From contig NZ_JAMCOF010000006.1 of the NCBI RefSeq assembly GCF_023500045.1, positions 1 through 64,000 on the forward strand: DNA of 64,000 bases, written 5' to 3'. This document shows positions 30,021 through 41,040 of this stretch, one piece after another. The notes under the pieces are model-generated. The model did no database searches and was not told the DNA's origin. It saw only the letters and a list, made by a program, of their open reading frames with translations. The position numbers and the translations under genes are program-made. The DNA comes from Bartonella bilalgolemi (GTDB lineage Bacteria; Pseudomonadota; Alphaproteobacteria; Rhizobiales; Rhizobiaceae). How positions within the stretch are numbered: the stretch's first letter is position 1; each line of letters starts with the position of its first letter.

Positions 30021-31370
30021 ATGGTTAGAAGTTGTCTTTCTATTGTTCTTGCTGCAGGTGAGGGGACGCGTATGAAATCGTCTCTTCCTAAGGTGCTTCA
30101 TAAAGTAGCTGGGTTGCCACTTGTGTGTCACGTGATAAAACAAATAAAATTATTAGGTTCTACACAATTAGCGGTAGTTGTAGGAGTTGGTGCAGAAGAT
30201 GTTACTAAAGTTGTGCAATCATTTGTAGAAAATGCGATGATTTTTGAACAAAAAGAGCGTTTAGGTACTGCTCATGCTGTTTTATCTGCGCGATTTGCTT
30301 TGCAAAAAGAAGTGGATGATGTTCTCATTGTTTTTGGAGATACTCCTTTAATTGAGCAAAATACGTTGGTTAAAATTCGTGAACAACTTGCTAAAGGAGC
30401 AGATGTTGTCGTCACTGGTTTTTATAATTCTAATCCAACAGGTTATGGTCGTCTTCTCAATAAAGATGGTAAGATTATTGCAATAATAGAAGAACAAGAT
30501 GCAAGTGATGAAGAGAAAAAAATTTCTTTTTGTAATGGTGGAATAATGGCTATTAATGGGAAGTATGCTCTTTCTCTTTTAGATAAAGTTAATAATAACA
30601 ATTTGAAAGAAGAATATTATCTGACGGATATTGTTTCTATTGCAGCGTGTGAGGGTTTAAATATTCAGGTCGTTGAAGTATCTTTTGATAAGGTTGTAGG
30701 AATTAATAATTGTTTTGAACTTTTTAAAGTTGATGTTTTATGGCAAAAACGTAAAGCGCGTGATCTCATGTTATCTGGTGTTCGAATATTAAAACCAGAA
30801 AGTGTTTATTTTTCTTATGACACAGAAGTTGAAGCAGATGTTGTAATTGAGCCAAATGTTTATTTCGGATTAGGGGTAAAAGTGCGATCTGGTGCAGTTA
30901 TTCATGCATTTAGTTATTTAGAAGGTGTTGTTATTGGTACGAATGCGCAGATTGGACCTTATGCACGTTTGCGGCCTGGAACAGAGTTAGAACGATCGGT
31001 TAAGATCGGGAATTTTTGTGAAATTAAGCAAGCAAAAATAGGAGAGTTTTCCAAGATTAATCATTTGAGTTATATTGGAGATGCAGAAATTGGGATGCAT
31101 ACTAATATTGGAGCTGGTACAATTACTTGTAATTATGATGGTTTTAACAAACATAAAATTGTGATTGAAGACAATGCCTTTATTGGTTCTAATTCAGCAC
31201 TTGTTTCTCCTTTGATCATAGGGGAAGGAGCCTATATCGCTTCAGGAAGTGTTATCACTGAAAATGTACCCGCTGATAGTATGGCTTTTGGTCGTGCGCA
31301 GCAGGTTATAAAAGAAGGTCGTGCAAAAAAATTACGTACGCATTTATCAGCAAATAAAAAAAAGAATTAA
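30021..31370 (+). CDS. glmU: bifunctional GlmU (N-acetyltransferase/uridylyltransferase)
   Basis: Makes UDP-N-acetylglucosamine in two steps for peptidoglycan and lipopolysaccharide. It has 449 residues. The N-terminal pyrophosphorylase domain has [19 protein letters not shown], and the C-terminal domain shows left-handed beta-helix hexapeptides ([30 protein letters not shown]). Together with glmS, the next gene, it covers the route from fructose 6-phosphate apart from GlmM, which is not in this window. Confidence 0.97.
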   Translation: MVRSCLSIVLAAGEGTRMKSSLPKVLHKVAGLPLVCHVIKQIKLLGSTQLAVVVGVGAEDVTKVVQSFVENAMIFEQKERLGTAHAVLSARFALQKEVDDVLIVFGDTPLIEQNTLVKIREQLAKGADVVVTGFYNSNPTGYGRLLNKDGKIIAIIEEQDASDEEKKISFCNGGIMAINGKYALSLLDKVNNNNLKEEYYLTDIVSIAACEGLNIQVVEVSFDKVVGINNCFELFKVDVLWQKRKARDLMLSGVRILKPESVYFSYDTEVEADVVIEPNVYFGLGVKVRSGAVIHAFSYLEGVVIGTNAQIGPYARLRPGTELERSVKIGNFCEIKQAKIGEFSKINHLSYIGDAEIGMHTNIGAGTITCNYDGFNKHKIVIEDNAFIGSNSALVSPLIIGEGAYIASGSVITENVPADSMAFGRAQQVIKEGRAKKLRTHLSANKKKN

Positions 31371-31543
31371 TTGTTTTTATTTATCTCTCAGTTTTAATAG
31401 TGATCTAATGATTATGAAGAGGCTTGTTCTTAGTTATGACCATGCCATATCAATTTATATGGCTGTTTAAAATTTAGAATGCAGATCGTTTGATTATTTT
31501 ATAGTATTTATTATAAATTTGGGATGTAAATTGGAGCTTTTGA

Positions 31544-33364
31544 ATGTGTGGAATTATTGGAATTCTTGGAAATAAATCTGTTTCATCCCATTTGCTTGAT
31601 GGTTTGAAACGTCTTGAGTATAGAGGATATGATTCATCTGGTTTAGCCACAGTGCATAATGGGCGTCTTCATCGTGTTCGAGCTGAAGGTAAATTGATTC
31701 ATTTAGAGGAAAAGTTAGGAAAAATACCTTTAAAAGGTAATTTAGGGATTGGTCATACCCGTTGGGCTACACATGGAATTGCTGTAGAGCGAAATGCTCA
31801 TCCTCATATGACTGAGCGACTTGCAGTTGTTCATAATGGTATTATTGAAAATTTTGTAGAACTACAAAAGGAACTCGTTGAGGACGGTTATACCTTCGAA
31901 ACAGAAACGGATACGGAGGTTATTGCTCATTTGATTACGCGCGAATTAAAAAACGGTCTTTCTCCACAGGAAGCAACATATATAGGTTGGAAAAGACTCC
32001 AGGGTGCTTTTGCTTTTGCTCTTATTTTTGAAGGTGAAGATAATCTTATGATTGCTGTTCGCTCTGGTCCTCCATTAGTGATTGGCTATGGCAAAGATGA
32101 GTTTTTTGTAGGATCTGATGCGATTGCTTTAGCTCCATTTACGAATCGTATCAGCTATCTGGAAGATGGAGATTATGCAGTTATCAAGCGTGAAGGAATA
32201 AAAATTTACGATACAGATAATCGGCAAGTAGAACATCCTATTACGACTTTATTTGAAGGGTCTTTGCTGGTTTCCAAAGGTCATCATCGTCATTTTATGC
32301 GTAAAGAAATGTTTGAGCAGCCTGAAGTTATTTCACATAATTTGACACACTATCTTGATTTTAGACAATATACTGTGCTTGAAAGTTTGATTGACTGGAG
32401 CAAGATTAATCGAATATTATTTGCTAGTTGTGGAACAGCTTATTATTCGACTTTAGTTGCACGTTATTGGTTTGAAAAATTTGCTGCTTTAAGTATTGAT
32501 AATGATGTAGCTTCTGAATTCCGTTATCGTGAACCATCGATAGCATCTGATGTGTTATCAGTATTTGTTTCCCAGTCTGGTGAAACAGCTGATACTTTAG
32601 CATCTTTACGCTACTGCCGAAATCTTGGTGTAAAAACAGCAACAGTTGTGAATGTTATGCAGTCAACGATGGCAAGAGAAGCTGATTTTGTTTTACCGAC
32701 ATTTGCAGGTCCAGAAATTGGTGTTGCTTCAACAAAAGCTTTTACTTGTCAATTATCTACTCTTGCCGTAATGGCACTTAGCGCGGCTAAACAGCGTGGA
32801 TATCTTTCAAAAACAACAGAACAGCAATTAGTTCAGCAATTAGCAGAATTACCCCGGATTTTAAATGAAGTTTTAAAGCTGGATGAAAAAATTGAACAAT
32901 TATGTCGCGGTTTAATAAACGCAAAAGGTGTACTCTATCTTGGACGAGGCACTTCTTATCCAATTGCTTTAGAGGGAGCACTCAAACTAAAAGAGCTTTC
33001 GTATATTCATGCTGAAGGTTATGCTGCTGGTGAATTAAAACATGGGCCGATTGCGCTGATTGATGAAACAATACCGGTTATTGTTGTGGCGCCTTATGAT
33101 AGATGGTTTGAAAAAATATTTTCTAATATGCAAGAGGTGGCTGCACGCAATGGTCGTATTATTTTAATAACGGATAAAAGAGGAAAGGTAGCAGAAACTC
33201 ATTTTACATCCTTATCAACTATTATTTTACCGGAGGTTCCAGAATTTATTGCTCCTATTATTTATGCTTTGCCTGTTCAATTAATAGCTTATCATACAGC
33301 TGTTTTGTTGGGAACAGACGTTGATCAGCCACGTAATTTGGCAAAGTCAGTTACTGTCGAGTAA
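31544..33364 (+). CDS. glmS: glutamine-fructose-6-phosphate aminotransferase
   Basis: Makes glucosamine 6-phosphate from fructose 6-phosphate and glutamine. It has 606 residues. Cys2 after the initiator Met (MCGIIGILGN) is the N-terminal nucleophile of the glutaminase domain. Two SIS domains follow, with SQSGETADTLASLR and LGRGTSYPIALEGALKLKE, and the C-terminus ends DQPRNLAKSVTVE as in the family. The 173-bp gap after glmU probably contains its own promoter. Confidence 0.98.
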   Translation: MCGIIGILGNKSVSSHLLDGLKRLEYRGYDSSGLATVHNGRLHRVRAEGKLIHLEEKLGKIPLKGNLGIGHTRWATHGIAVERNAHPHMTERLAVVHNGIIENFVELQKELVEDGYTFETETDTEVIAHLITRELKNGLSPQEATYIGWKRLQGAFAFALIFEGEDNLMIAVRSGPPLVIGYGKDEFFVGSDAIALAPFTNRISYLEDGDYAVIKREGIKIYDTDNRQVEHPITTLFEGSLLVSKGHHRHFMRKEMFEQPEVISHNLTHYLDFRQYTVLESLIDWSKINRILFASCGTAYYSTLVARYWFEKFAALSIDNDVASEFRYREPSIASDVLSVFVSQSGETADTLASLRYCRNLGVKTATVVNVMQSTMAREADFVLPTFAGPEIGVASTKAFTCQLSTLAVMALSAAKQRGYLSKTTEQQLVQQLAELPRILNEVLKLDEKIEQLCRGLINAKGVLYLGRGTSYPIALEGALKLKELSYIHAEGYAAGELKHGPIALIDETIPVIVVAPYDRWFEKIFSNMQEVAARNGRIILITDKRGKVAETHFTSLSTIILPEVPEFIAPIIYALPVQLIAYHTAVLLGTDVDQPRNLAKSVTVE

Positions 33365-33578
33365 AAAATGATTTATTAAAATAACTACAGAAATTATAAA
33401 TAAGCATCTAAAATAGATATATAAAACATTTTATTTGATTAGAACTACTTTAAATTAAATATATCATAAATTTAAATTTTTTCAGAGGATAATTTATTTC
33501 TTTATGCTTATTGTGGTGTAATTACAATGTATTAGAGTTTTGGTTAACAAATGATTTGATTGACAAAATTATTAATAA

Positions 33579-35684
33579 TTAACCTGCGCGTAATAGCTGA
33601 AGAGCATCATCGCGTCCAAAAAGATAAAGAAGTAATCGTATAGCTTGTCCTTGTTCTGAAGAAAGATTAGGATCACGTTGTAAAAATAAATCTGCATTCT
33701 TCTTTGCTATAAGTAAAAGATCACGATGGACGGCAAGGTTTGCTATATAAAATTCAGGCATACCAGATTGTCGTGTTCCTAACAGTTCGCCTTCACCTCG
33801 TAGACGTAAATCCTCTTCAGCAATTTTAAAGCCATCTTCTGTATTGCGCATGATGTTGAGACGTGCTTCAGCTGCTTTTGTAAGCGGAGCTTTATATAGC
33901 AAAATACAAGAAGATTTTTTATCTCCTCGTCCAACACGTCCACGTAATTGGTGCAGTTGTGCAAGACCAAAATGTTCCGCATGTTCGATAACAATGATTG
34001 AGGCATCAGGAATATCTACGCCTACTTCAATGACTGTCGTTGCAACTAAAATATATATATTTGCATTTTTAAAAGATGTCATTGCTGCTTCTTTTTCATC
34101 CGTAGACATTTTTCCATGTATCATACCAACACAACTTCCAAATCGTTTTTGCAAGCTAGCAAAACGACTTTCAATGGAAGTAAGCTCAAGAGTTGTCGAT
34201 TCTTCTACAAGGGGACAGATCCAATAAATTTTTTCTTTTTTTTGTAACGCAGTAGCAATTCGTTCTATAAGCTCATTTATCCGTTCTGAAGAAATTGTTG
34301 CAGTTTTAATTGGTTGCCGTCCAATTGGTTTATCTGTAATTTGTGAGACGTCCATGTCACCATAAGATGTTAATACTAACGTACGAGGGATAGGGGTCGC
34401 TGTCATAACAAGTATGTCAGGTTTATCGCTTTTTTCTGTAAGGGTAAGACGTTGCTGTACACCAAAACGATGTTGCTCATCGATAATAGCTAAGGCAAGA
34501 TTATTATAGATAACATTTTCCTGTATTAGAGCGTGAGTGCCAATAATGATAGAAGTTTCTCCTGATAAAATAGTGTCAAGGATATTTGCACGTACTTTCC
34601 CTTTTTCTCGTCCAGTTAATAAGACTGTTTGTAAACCGATTTTTTCGGCAAGGGGGGCGATTGTAGCAAAGTGTTGTCTAGCAAGAACTTCTGTTGGGAC
34701 CATTAAGGCTGATTGTCCTGAATTTTCAGCGATTTGAGCTATTGCCATTAGTGCCACTATAGTTTTTCCTGCTCCTACATCGCCTTGAAGAAGTCTTAAC
34801 ATGGGGGTAGGTGAAGCTAAATCATTTTCAATATCTTTTATTGATTTTATTTGTCCAGTTGTAAGCTGAAATGGTAGGGCTTCAAGCAGTTTTTTAGTAT
34901 AAAAACCCGTTGGTGGACGAGATGTACCTGAAAATAATTTAGTTTTTAATCGTACAAGACCAAGAGCTATTTGATTAGCGAAAAATTCATCATAAGCAAG
35001 GCGTTTACGTGCTGTACTTTCTAAAGCGAGGTCATCAGGGTTGATAGGAGCATGAATACGGCGTAAAGAAACAGGAAAAGAAGAAAAATTATGCTCCTTT
35101 TTTATACTTTCTTCTATCCATTCTGGTAAGGAAGGAATATATTCAAGAGCTTTGTGCATTGCGCGTCTTAGTGTTTTTGTAGAAAGCCCTGCAGTAGAAG
35201 GATAGATCGGTTCAATGAATGGCATCTGATCTAATTGCTCATGAAAAACTATATGATCAGGATGAATCATTGAGAGCTGCCCTTTAAACCTTTCTACTTT
35301 ACCTGATATGATTACTTTTTTTCCTTCTGGTAATTGTTTTTCTAACCAAGAGCGTTGGGCATGAAAAAATATCAAATTTATTGTACTCGTTTGATCATGG
35401 CCAATAACACGGTAAGGCGATTTGTTATGATTTGTTGGTGGTTTATGCTGGTCGATAGTGATCTCGAGAGTAACAATGCTTCCTTCTTGTGCGAAGGCAA
35501 TACCAGGTTGCTTTCTGCGATCTATAACAGAATGAGGCATTAATCGGAGGAGATCAATAAGAGTAGGTTTACGTTGCGTAAGATTAATATTTAAAACTTT
35601 AGCAAGTAAAGAACATGTTCTTGTATTGATTCCCGGGAGGGTACTAATAGGGGTAAAAAGAGGATTTAGAAGGCTTGAATGCAT
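33579..35684 (-). CDS. recG: ATP-dependent DNA helicase RecG
   Basis: Reverses stalled forks and migrates branched DNA. It has 701 residues. The N-terminal wedge/OB domain is followed by SF2 motifs: GDVGAGKTIVALMA (Walker A), IIDEQHRFGVQQR (DExH), VMTATPIPRTL (motif III) and QLRGRVGRG (motif VI). It converges on glmS. The rhizobial pairing of glmS and recG is kept. Confidence 0.97.
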   Translation of the reverse strand: MHSSLLNPLFTPISTLPGINTRTCSLLAKVLNINLTQRKPTLIDLLRLMPHSVIDRRKQPGIAFAQEGSIVTLEITIDQHKPPTNHNKSPYRVIGHDQTSTINLIFFHAQRSWLEKQLPEGKKVIISGKVERFKGQLSMIHPDHIVFHEQLDQMPFIEPIYPSTAGLSTKTLRRAMHKALEYIPSLPEWIEESIKKEHNFSSFPVSLRRIHAPINPDDLALESTARKRLAYDEFFANQIALGLVRLKTKLFSGTSRPPTGFYTKKLLEALPFQLTTGQIKSIKDIENDLASPTPMLRLLQGDVGAGKTIVALMAIAQIAENSGQSALMVPTEVLARQHFATIAPLAEKIGLQTVLLTGREKGKVRANILDTILSGETSIIIGTHALIQENVIYNNLALAIIDEQHRFGVQQRLTLTEKSDKPDILVMTATPIPRTLVLTSYGDMDVSQITDKPIGRQPIKTATISSERINELIERIATALQKKEKIYWICPLVEESTTLELTSIESRFASLQKRFGSCVGMIHGKMSTDEKEAAMTSFKNANIYILVATTVIEVGVDIPDASIIVIEHAEHFGLAQLHQLRGRVGRGDKKSSCILLYKAPLTKAAEARLNIMRNTEDGFKIAEEDLRLRGEGELLGTRQSGMPEFYIANLAVHRDLLLIAKKNADLFLQRDPNLSSEQGQAIRLLLYLFGRDDALQLLRAG

Positions 35685-36054
35685 ACAAAAATTTAGCTTT
35701 CTTTCTTCGTTTTTTCTAGTATTTAGAAAGAATTTTTTGAGGATAAATTACTCAATATTATGAGAAGTAGTTGCATTATTGTTTCCTTAAGACTTGGATC
35801 ACGAAATTAGATAGAAAGTGAGAATATGATAAAAAGGTAATCAACATTAGTTATTTTATATGATACTCTATTTATATTTATATGAGTTTTTTATTATGGC
35901 TATAGTCTTTATGATGGTCATTGTATAAGTATCAATGAAATTAGTGCGTCTTCTAGATATGCTAGAGTGCTAGAATTGTGACTTTGATATAAGTCAAAGG
36001 TCATTCTTTACAAGAATAAAATTGCAATTTGGCATCTATTTTTAATGGGAAATA
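35685..36054. other. 370-bp recG-dnaE intergenic region
   Basis: A divergent promoter region with no gene. It holds the inverted repeat CTAGATATGCTAG (35953-35965) and an FNR-like dyad at 35984-35997, described separately. Confidence 0.5.
35984..35997. promoter_or_regulatory. FNR/CRP-like dyad upstream of dnaE
   Basis: TTGAT-ATAA-GTCAA matches the FNR/FixK consensus TTGAT-N4-ATCAA at nine of ten positions. It lies within a larger inverted repeat, CTTTGA-N6-TCAAAG (35982-35999), about 55 bp before dnaE. A match of this quality can occur by chance in AT-rich DNA. Confidence 0.3.
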
Positions 36055-39000
36055 GTGCAAATGTCAGGAAAAAAAAGAAAAACACTAAATAATAAAGATT
36101 CCTTCCCTCGCTTTATTCATTTGAGAGTGCATTCTGCTTATTCACTTCTTGAAGGTGCTTTAAAAATCAAACAAATCATTCAGCATGCAATTTCTGATAA
36201 TATGCCGGCAATAGCTATTACAGATACAAATAATTTATTTGGTGCTTTAGAATTTTCACAGTCCTGTTTTGTTGATGGTATTCAACCCATTATTGGTTGT
36301 CAGCTTGCCATTGATTTTGGTGATGAAAATTGTAATTCGTCTTTGGCTAAGTTGCGTCATTCTTCTGATTTTTCTTCTATCGTATTGTTTGCTGCTAGTG
36401 AAATAGGTTATGCAAATTTGGTTCAACTTGTGAGTTGGGCTTATCTTGATAAGAGCGATATTGATTGTCCTCATATTAAAGCTGATTGGCTCTTGACTCA
36501 TCATAAAGGAATTATCGCTTTAACTGGTGGTCGGGGTGGTCCAATTAATTTGGCTTTAGCTGAAGATAGAAAAGAACGGGCTGTTAAGCGTTTAACTTAT
36601 TTGAAAAAAATTTTTAGTGATCGTCTTTATGTTGAATTACAACGGTATAGTTCTTATGATCAGAAAGTAGAAGCCGCACTCATTGAATTAGCTTACACAT
36701 ACGAGCTTCCTCTTGTTGCTACTAATGAGGCTTTTTTTCTCAATAAAGGAGGATATGAAGCTCATGATGCACTCATGGCAGTTGCAGAAGGGCAAGTTGT
36801 TTCTAATCCAGATCGTAAGCGTGTGACACCTGATCATTATTTAAAGTCGCAAGATGAAATGGTTTCATTGTTTTCTGATCTTCCAGAAGCTTTGGAAAAT
36901 AGCGTTGAAATTGCTTTGCGATGTCATGCTTATGCACCGATTAGAAAACCGATTTTGCCCCGTTTTATAGAGAGCTCTGCAGATTTGTCTTCTGTTTTAG
37001 AAGCAGAAGCGAAAGAATTATTAGATCAAGCTAAATCAGGTTTAAAAATGCGTCTTGAGACAATTGGCTTAGCAGAAGGCTATACAATTGCAGATTATGA
37101 ACAGCGGCTTAATTATGAAATTTCAATTATTACACGGATGCAATTTTCTGGCTATTTTCTTATTGTTTCGGATTTTATAAAATGGGCAAAGGCTCACGAC
37201 ATTCCTGTTGGGCCGGGGCGTGGTTCTGGTGCTGGATCGCTTGTTGCTTACGCATTGACTATTACCGATGTTGATCCGTTGCGTTTTTCTCTCTTATTTG
37301 AACGTTTCCTTAATCCAGATCGTATTTCTATGCCAGATTTTGATATCGATTTTTGTCAAGAACGGCGTGAAGAGGTTATTCGTTATGTCCAAGAAAAATA
37401 TGGCTGTAATCAAGTAGCACAAATTATTACATTTGGTAAATTGCAAGCACGTGCAGTGTTGCGTGATGTTGGTCGTGTTTTAGAAGTACCTTATCGTCAG
37501 GTAGACTATCTTACAAAATTGGTTCCTGCTACTCCCGGCAATAATGTTGAACTAGCAAAGGCTATTATCGATGAGCCTAAATTTGAAGAAGAAAAGAAAA
37601 AAGATCCTGTTGTTGGGCGTATGTTGGATATAGCACTTCAGCTAGAAGGACTTTATCGTCATGCTTCTACTCATGCTGCAGGAATTGTTATTGGTGATCG
37701 TCCATTATCAGAGCTTGTGCCAATGTATCGTGATCCGCGCTCTGATATGCCTGTAACTCAATTTAATATGAAGTATGTTGAACAATCTGGATTGGTAAAA
37801 TTTGATTTTTTAGGTTTAAAAACACTCACTGTTTTGAAGATGGCTGTGGATTTTGTTGCACGAAAAGGTATAAAGATAAATCTATCATGTATTCCCCTTA
37901 ATGATGAAGCAACTTATGCTATGATGTCGCGCGGTGAGACAGTTGGCGTGTTTCAAGTTGAAAGTGCTGGTATGCGTAAAGCACTTATTGGGATGAAACC
38001 GGATTGCATTGAGGATATTATTGCACTTGTAGCGCTTTATCGTCCTGGTCCAATGGAAAATATTCCAACATATAATATACGTAAGCATAAAGAAGAAGAA
38101 ATCACTTCTATTCACCCTAAAATAGATCATTTGGTTAAAGAAACGCAAGGTGTTATTGTTTATCAAGAACAGGTAATGCAGATTGCTCAGGTGCTTGCTG
38201 GTTATTCACTTGGAGAAGCAGATTTATTGCGTAGAGCTATGGGTAAAAAAATCCATAAGGAAATGCAAGAACAACGTACACGTTTTGTAAGTGGAGCTGT
38301 TGATGGTGGTATTGATAAAGATCAGGCTAATGTAATCTTTGATCTTTTAGCAAAATTTGCAGATTATGGTTTTAATAAATCTCACGCTACTGCTTATGCG
38401 ATTGTTTCTTATCACACAGCTTATATGAAAGCACACCATCCTGTAGAGTTTTTGGCTGCATCTATGACATATGATATGACAAATACGGATAAACTAAATG
38501 ATTTTCGGCGTGAAGCATTAAGACTAGGAATTGAAGTTATTGCGCCTTGTGTGCAAACATCATACCGCATTTTTGAAGTTGGTGAGAATTGTATTTATTA
38601 TTCCCTTTCTGCTGTTAAAGGGGTGGGAGATATGGTCGTTGATCATATTGTAGCCCGTCGTGGTGATAAACCTTTTAGGGATTTAGAAGATTTTTGTGAA
38701 CGTATTGATCCTCGTATTGTGAATAAGCGTGCTATGGAAAGTTTGATTTATGCTGGTGCTTTTGATTGTTTTAATATTGCACGTGAAGTTCTATTGGCAA
38801 GCCTTGCAACTCTTAATGCGCGTGCTCTTCGTATTATTGATAATAATTCTAGCGGTCAAATCGATATATTTGGGATGATAGGCGGATTAAAAGAGCCTTT
38901 AATTTTATCTCAAGCATCACCTTGGTCTTCAGCTGAGAAGCTTTATCATGAATTTCAGACAATAGGTTTTTATTTTTCTGCTCATCCTTTGAGTGAGTAT

Positions 39001-39549
39001 CAAGATGTTCTTATTAAAAAACGTGTTCAGACTTGGAATGATTTTGCTACCTCAGTTAAAGGAGGAGCAACCGCTGCTCGGCTTGCTGGAACTGTTGTAG
39101 CAAAACAAATTCGTAAAACAAGGTCTGGTAAGAAAATGGGTATTATTCAGTTTTCTGATACGAGTGGGCAATATGAAGCAGTTATATTTTCTGAAGGACT
39201 TGCTGTGTATGGAGATATGCTAGAGCCTGGAAAGTCATTTATTATTACAGTCATTGCAGAGGATCGTTCTGAAGGAATTAATTTGCGTATTGAGACAATT
39301 CAATCTTTAGATGAAGATGCACTTCAGTATCATAAAATGATGCGTATTTCTATAAAAACGACAGATATGCTTTCTCAAATTGAGCAAAATTTAGATTCTA
39401 AAGGCAATGGAGAAATAGCGATTATTCTAATTCAGGAGGATGGATTTCGAGAAGTTGAGATAGTTCTACCGAAAAGATATAAAGTGGATACACGTATCGT
39501 AAATGCTATGAAAGTGCTTCCTGGTGTTATCGATGTTGAATTAAGCTAA
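36055..39549 (+). CDS. dnaE: DNA polymerase III alpha subunit
   Basis: The replicative polymerase, up to 1164 residues. An N-terminal PHP domain (FIHLRVHSAYSLLEGALK) is followed by the C-family palm with GPGRGSGAGSLVAYAL and MPDFDIDFCQERR, which carries the catalytic Asp residues. The helix-hairpin-helix and OB (RLAGTVVAKQIRKTRSGKKMG) domains lie at the C-terminal side. The frame can start at GTG 36055 or at ATG 36061 two codons later. A GGGA at 36047-36050 slightly favours the GTG by spacing. It is monocistronic. Confidence 0.97.
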   Translation: MQMSGKKRKTLNNKDSFPRFIHLRVHSAYSLLEGALKIKQIIQHAISDNMPAIAITDTNNLFGALEFSQSCFVDGIQPIIGCQLAIDFGDENCNSSLAKLRHSSDFSSIVLFAASEIGYANLVQLVSWAYLDKSDIDCPHIKADWLLTHHKGIIALTGGRGGPINLALAEDRKERAVKRLTYLKKIFSDRLYVELQRYSSYDQKVEAALIELAYTYELPLVATNEAFFLNKGGYEAHDALMAVAEGQVVSNPDRKRVTPDHYLKSQDEMVSLFSDLPEALENSVEIALRCHAYAPIRKPILPRFIESSADLSSVLEAEAKELLDQAKSGLKMRLETIGLAEGYTIADYEQRLNYEISIITRMQFSGYFLIVSDFIKWAKAHDIPVGPGRGSGAGSLVAYALTITDVDPLRFSLLFERFLNPDRISMPDFDIDFCQERREEVIRYVQEKYGCNQVAQIITFGKLQARAVLRDVGRVLEVPYRQVDYLTKLVPATPGNNVELAKAIIDEPKFEEEKKKDPVVGRMLDIALQLEGLYRHASTHAAGIVIGDRPLSELVPMYRDPRSDMPVTQFNMKYVEQSGLVKFDFLGLKTLTVLKMAVDFVARKGIKINLSCIPLNDEATYAMMSRGETVGVFQVESAGMRKALIGMKPDCIEDIIALVALYRPGPMENIPTYNIRKHKEEEITSIHPKIDHLVKETQGVIVYQEQVMQIAQVLAGYSLGEADLLRRAMGKKIHKEMQEQRTRFVSGAVDGGIDKDQANVIFDLLAKFADYGFNKSHATAYAIVSYHTAYMKAHHPVEFLAASMTYDMTNTDKLNDFRREALRLGIEVIAPCVQTSYRIFEVGENCIYYSLSAVKGVGDMVVDHIVARRGDKPFRDLEDFCERIDPRIVNKRAMESLIYAGAFDCFNIAREVLLASLATLNARALRIIDNNSSGQIDIFGMIGGLKEPLILSQASPWSSAEKLYHEFQTIGFYFSAHPLSEYQDVLIKKRVQTWNDFATSVKGGATAARLAGTVVAKQIRKTRSGKKMGIIQFSDTSGQYEAVIFSEGLAVYGDMLEPGKSFIITVIAEDRSEGINLRIETIQSLDEDALQYHKMMRISIKTTDMLSQIEQNLDSKGNGEIAIILIQEDGFREVEIVLPKRYKVDTRIVNAMKVLPGVIDVELS

Positions 39550-39764
39550 ATCAGAGAGTATAACAATTATTTATTTGGTATTTTGAAAATTACATTTTTG
39601 GTTAGTTTAAAATATTAAAATAGACTAGTATTTTAAAATTTATATTCGTACAATAAACACTCTATCTTTTCTAAAAATTTTGTCATTGTTTTCAAAAGCT
39701 TTTTAAATTTCCTATGAAAATAAATTAGAACTTTTTTTAGCTTAAAGTGATCTAGCTGTAACTT

Positions 39765-41039
39765 TTATAAACTTTTTACTATATCTTTTTTAATATTATT
39801 CTTTATCTGATTCATCGCATCATAAGTATATAGCCAATCAAGACGGGACATAATATTTTCTGTTGTATGAATTTGCATAAAAAAATTACGAGCAATTGCT
39901 ATAGGTCCAGTTGCATGATAGACAAATCTATTAAAATCTCCGCGTTTTTTTACAGCTTTAACGCGCGGTTTGCGTATTTTTTCATAAAGTGTAGTGGCTT
40001 CAGCGAGTGAGAGATCATTCAGAGAGAGTACTTCTGCTAATGTGGCAGCATCCTCTATTGCCATAGAAGCGCCTTGTGCTGCGAAGGGTAAAAATGCGTG
40101 CGCACAATCACCCACAAAAACTTGCTGTTGTAAACCTAAAAAACGGTTATGCTTCATTCGAAATAATGGCCAATAACTCCATTCATCAATATGATTAAAA
40201 ATTTGAAGAATTTTTGGATTCCAATCATTAAAGAGAGATTTAAGTTTCTCTTTATTTCCTGTTTGTTTCCATCCTTTTCCTGGATTTTCTCCATGAGTGA
40301 TGGCTACAAAATTGAATGTTTTTATTGACTGAATGGGATAGGCAACAAGATGATTTTTAGGTCCCATCCAAGCAGTAATTGTTTTTATATTTTGTAATAA
40401 AGAACAAAATTTTGGAGAGAGACTTTCAACTGATTTTGTTGCTCGCCATGCGATAAAGTTACTGAAACTAGCTTTTTCATGAAAGGGGGAAAATTGTCGT
40501 AATGTTGACCAAACACCGTCACATCCAATAAGAAGTGGCGTTGAATAAAATTGATGTCGTTGTATTCCAGTTTTTTCTTCTATTGTGATTGTTTTTATTT
40601 TAATAGTATCGGTTGTAGATTGAGTAGATGATACGATCTTTTCTCCCATTTTGTATTTGATAAGAGGATTCTTAATAACAGCATTATATAAAACGTTCTG
40701 TAAATCAGCTCGGTGAATTGTAATATAAGGAGATTTCCAGCGTTTTTCAGATAATTCAATAAGGTCTGCACGTAAATGCGTTTTCAAAGATATACCATCT
40801 TTTAATTCAAGGAAATTCGGCTTAATACCTAATTTAATAAGTGTATTAAGAACTCCCCAACGAGCAAGAATGCGTGTTGCATTTGGAGTAAGTTGAATAC
40901 CAGAGCCAATACTATCAAGTTGCGTACGCTTTTCAATAATAGTACTTGCGATTCCTTTATGAGCAAGGGCTAAAGCAGAGCTTAGCCCTGCAATACCTGC
41001 TCCAATGATAATTGGAGATTGATCTTTCAATTGTTTCAT
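39765..41039 (-). CDS. FAD-dependent monooxygenase (salicylate hydroxylase/UbiH-like)
   Basis: A flavoprotein hydroxylase of 424 residues. Its ATG at 41039 gives MKQLKDQSPIIIGAGIAGLSSALAL, with the FAD-binding GxGxxG at the N-terminus. The second FAD motif is VFVGDCAHAFLPFAAQGASMAIEDA and the DG-type motif is LIGCDGVWSTLR. A longer in-frame start at 41210 would overlap the zinc-finger gene upstream by about 170 bp and adds no family sequence, so I reject it. Only 1 bp separates the start from the upstream stop, so translation is coupled. The substrate is unknown; ubiquinone precursors or aromatic compounds are possible. Confidence 0.88.
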   Translation of the reverse strand: MKQLKDQSPIIIGAGIAGLSSALALAHKGIASTIIEKRTQLDSIGSGIQLTPNATRILARWGVLNTLIKLGIKPNFLELKDGISLKTHLRADLIELSEKRWKSPYITIHRADLQNVLYNAVIKNPLIKYKMGEKIVSSTQSTTDTIKIKTITIEEKTGIQRHQFYSTPLLIGCDGVWSTLRQFSPFHEKASFSNFIAWRATKSVESLSPKFCSLLQNIKTITAWMGPKNHLVAYPIQSIKTFNFVAITHGENPGKGWKQTGNKEKLKSLFNDWNPKILQIFNHIDEWSYWPLFRMKHNRFLGLQQQVFVGDCAHAFLPFAAQGASMAIEDAATLAEVLSLNDLSLAEATTLYEKIRKPRVKAVKKRGDFNRFVYHATGPIAIARNFFMQIHTTENIMSRLDWLYTYDAMNQIKNNIKKDIVKSL

Positions 41040-41040
41040 A

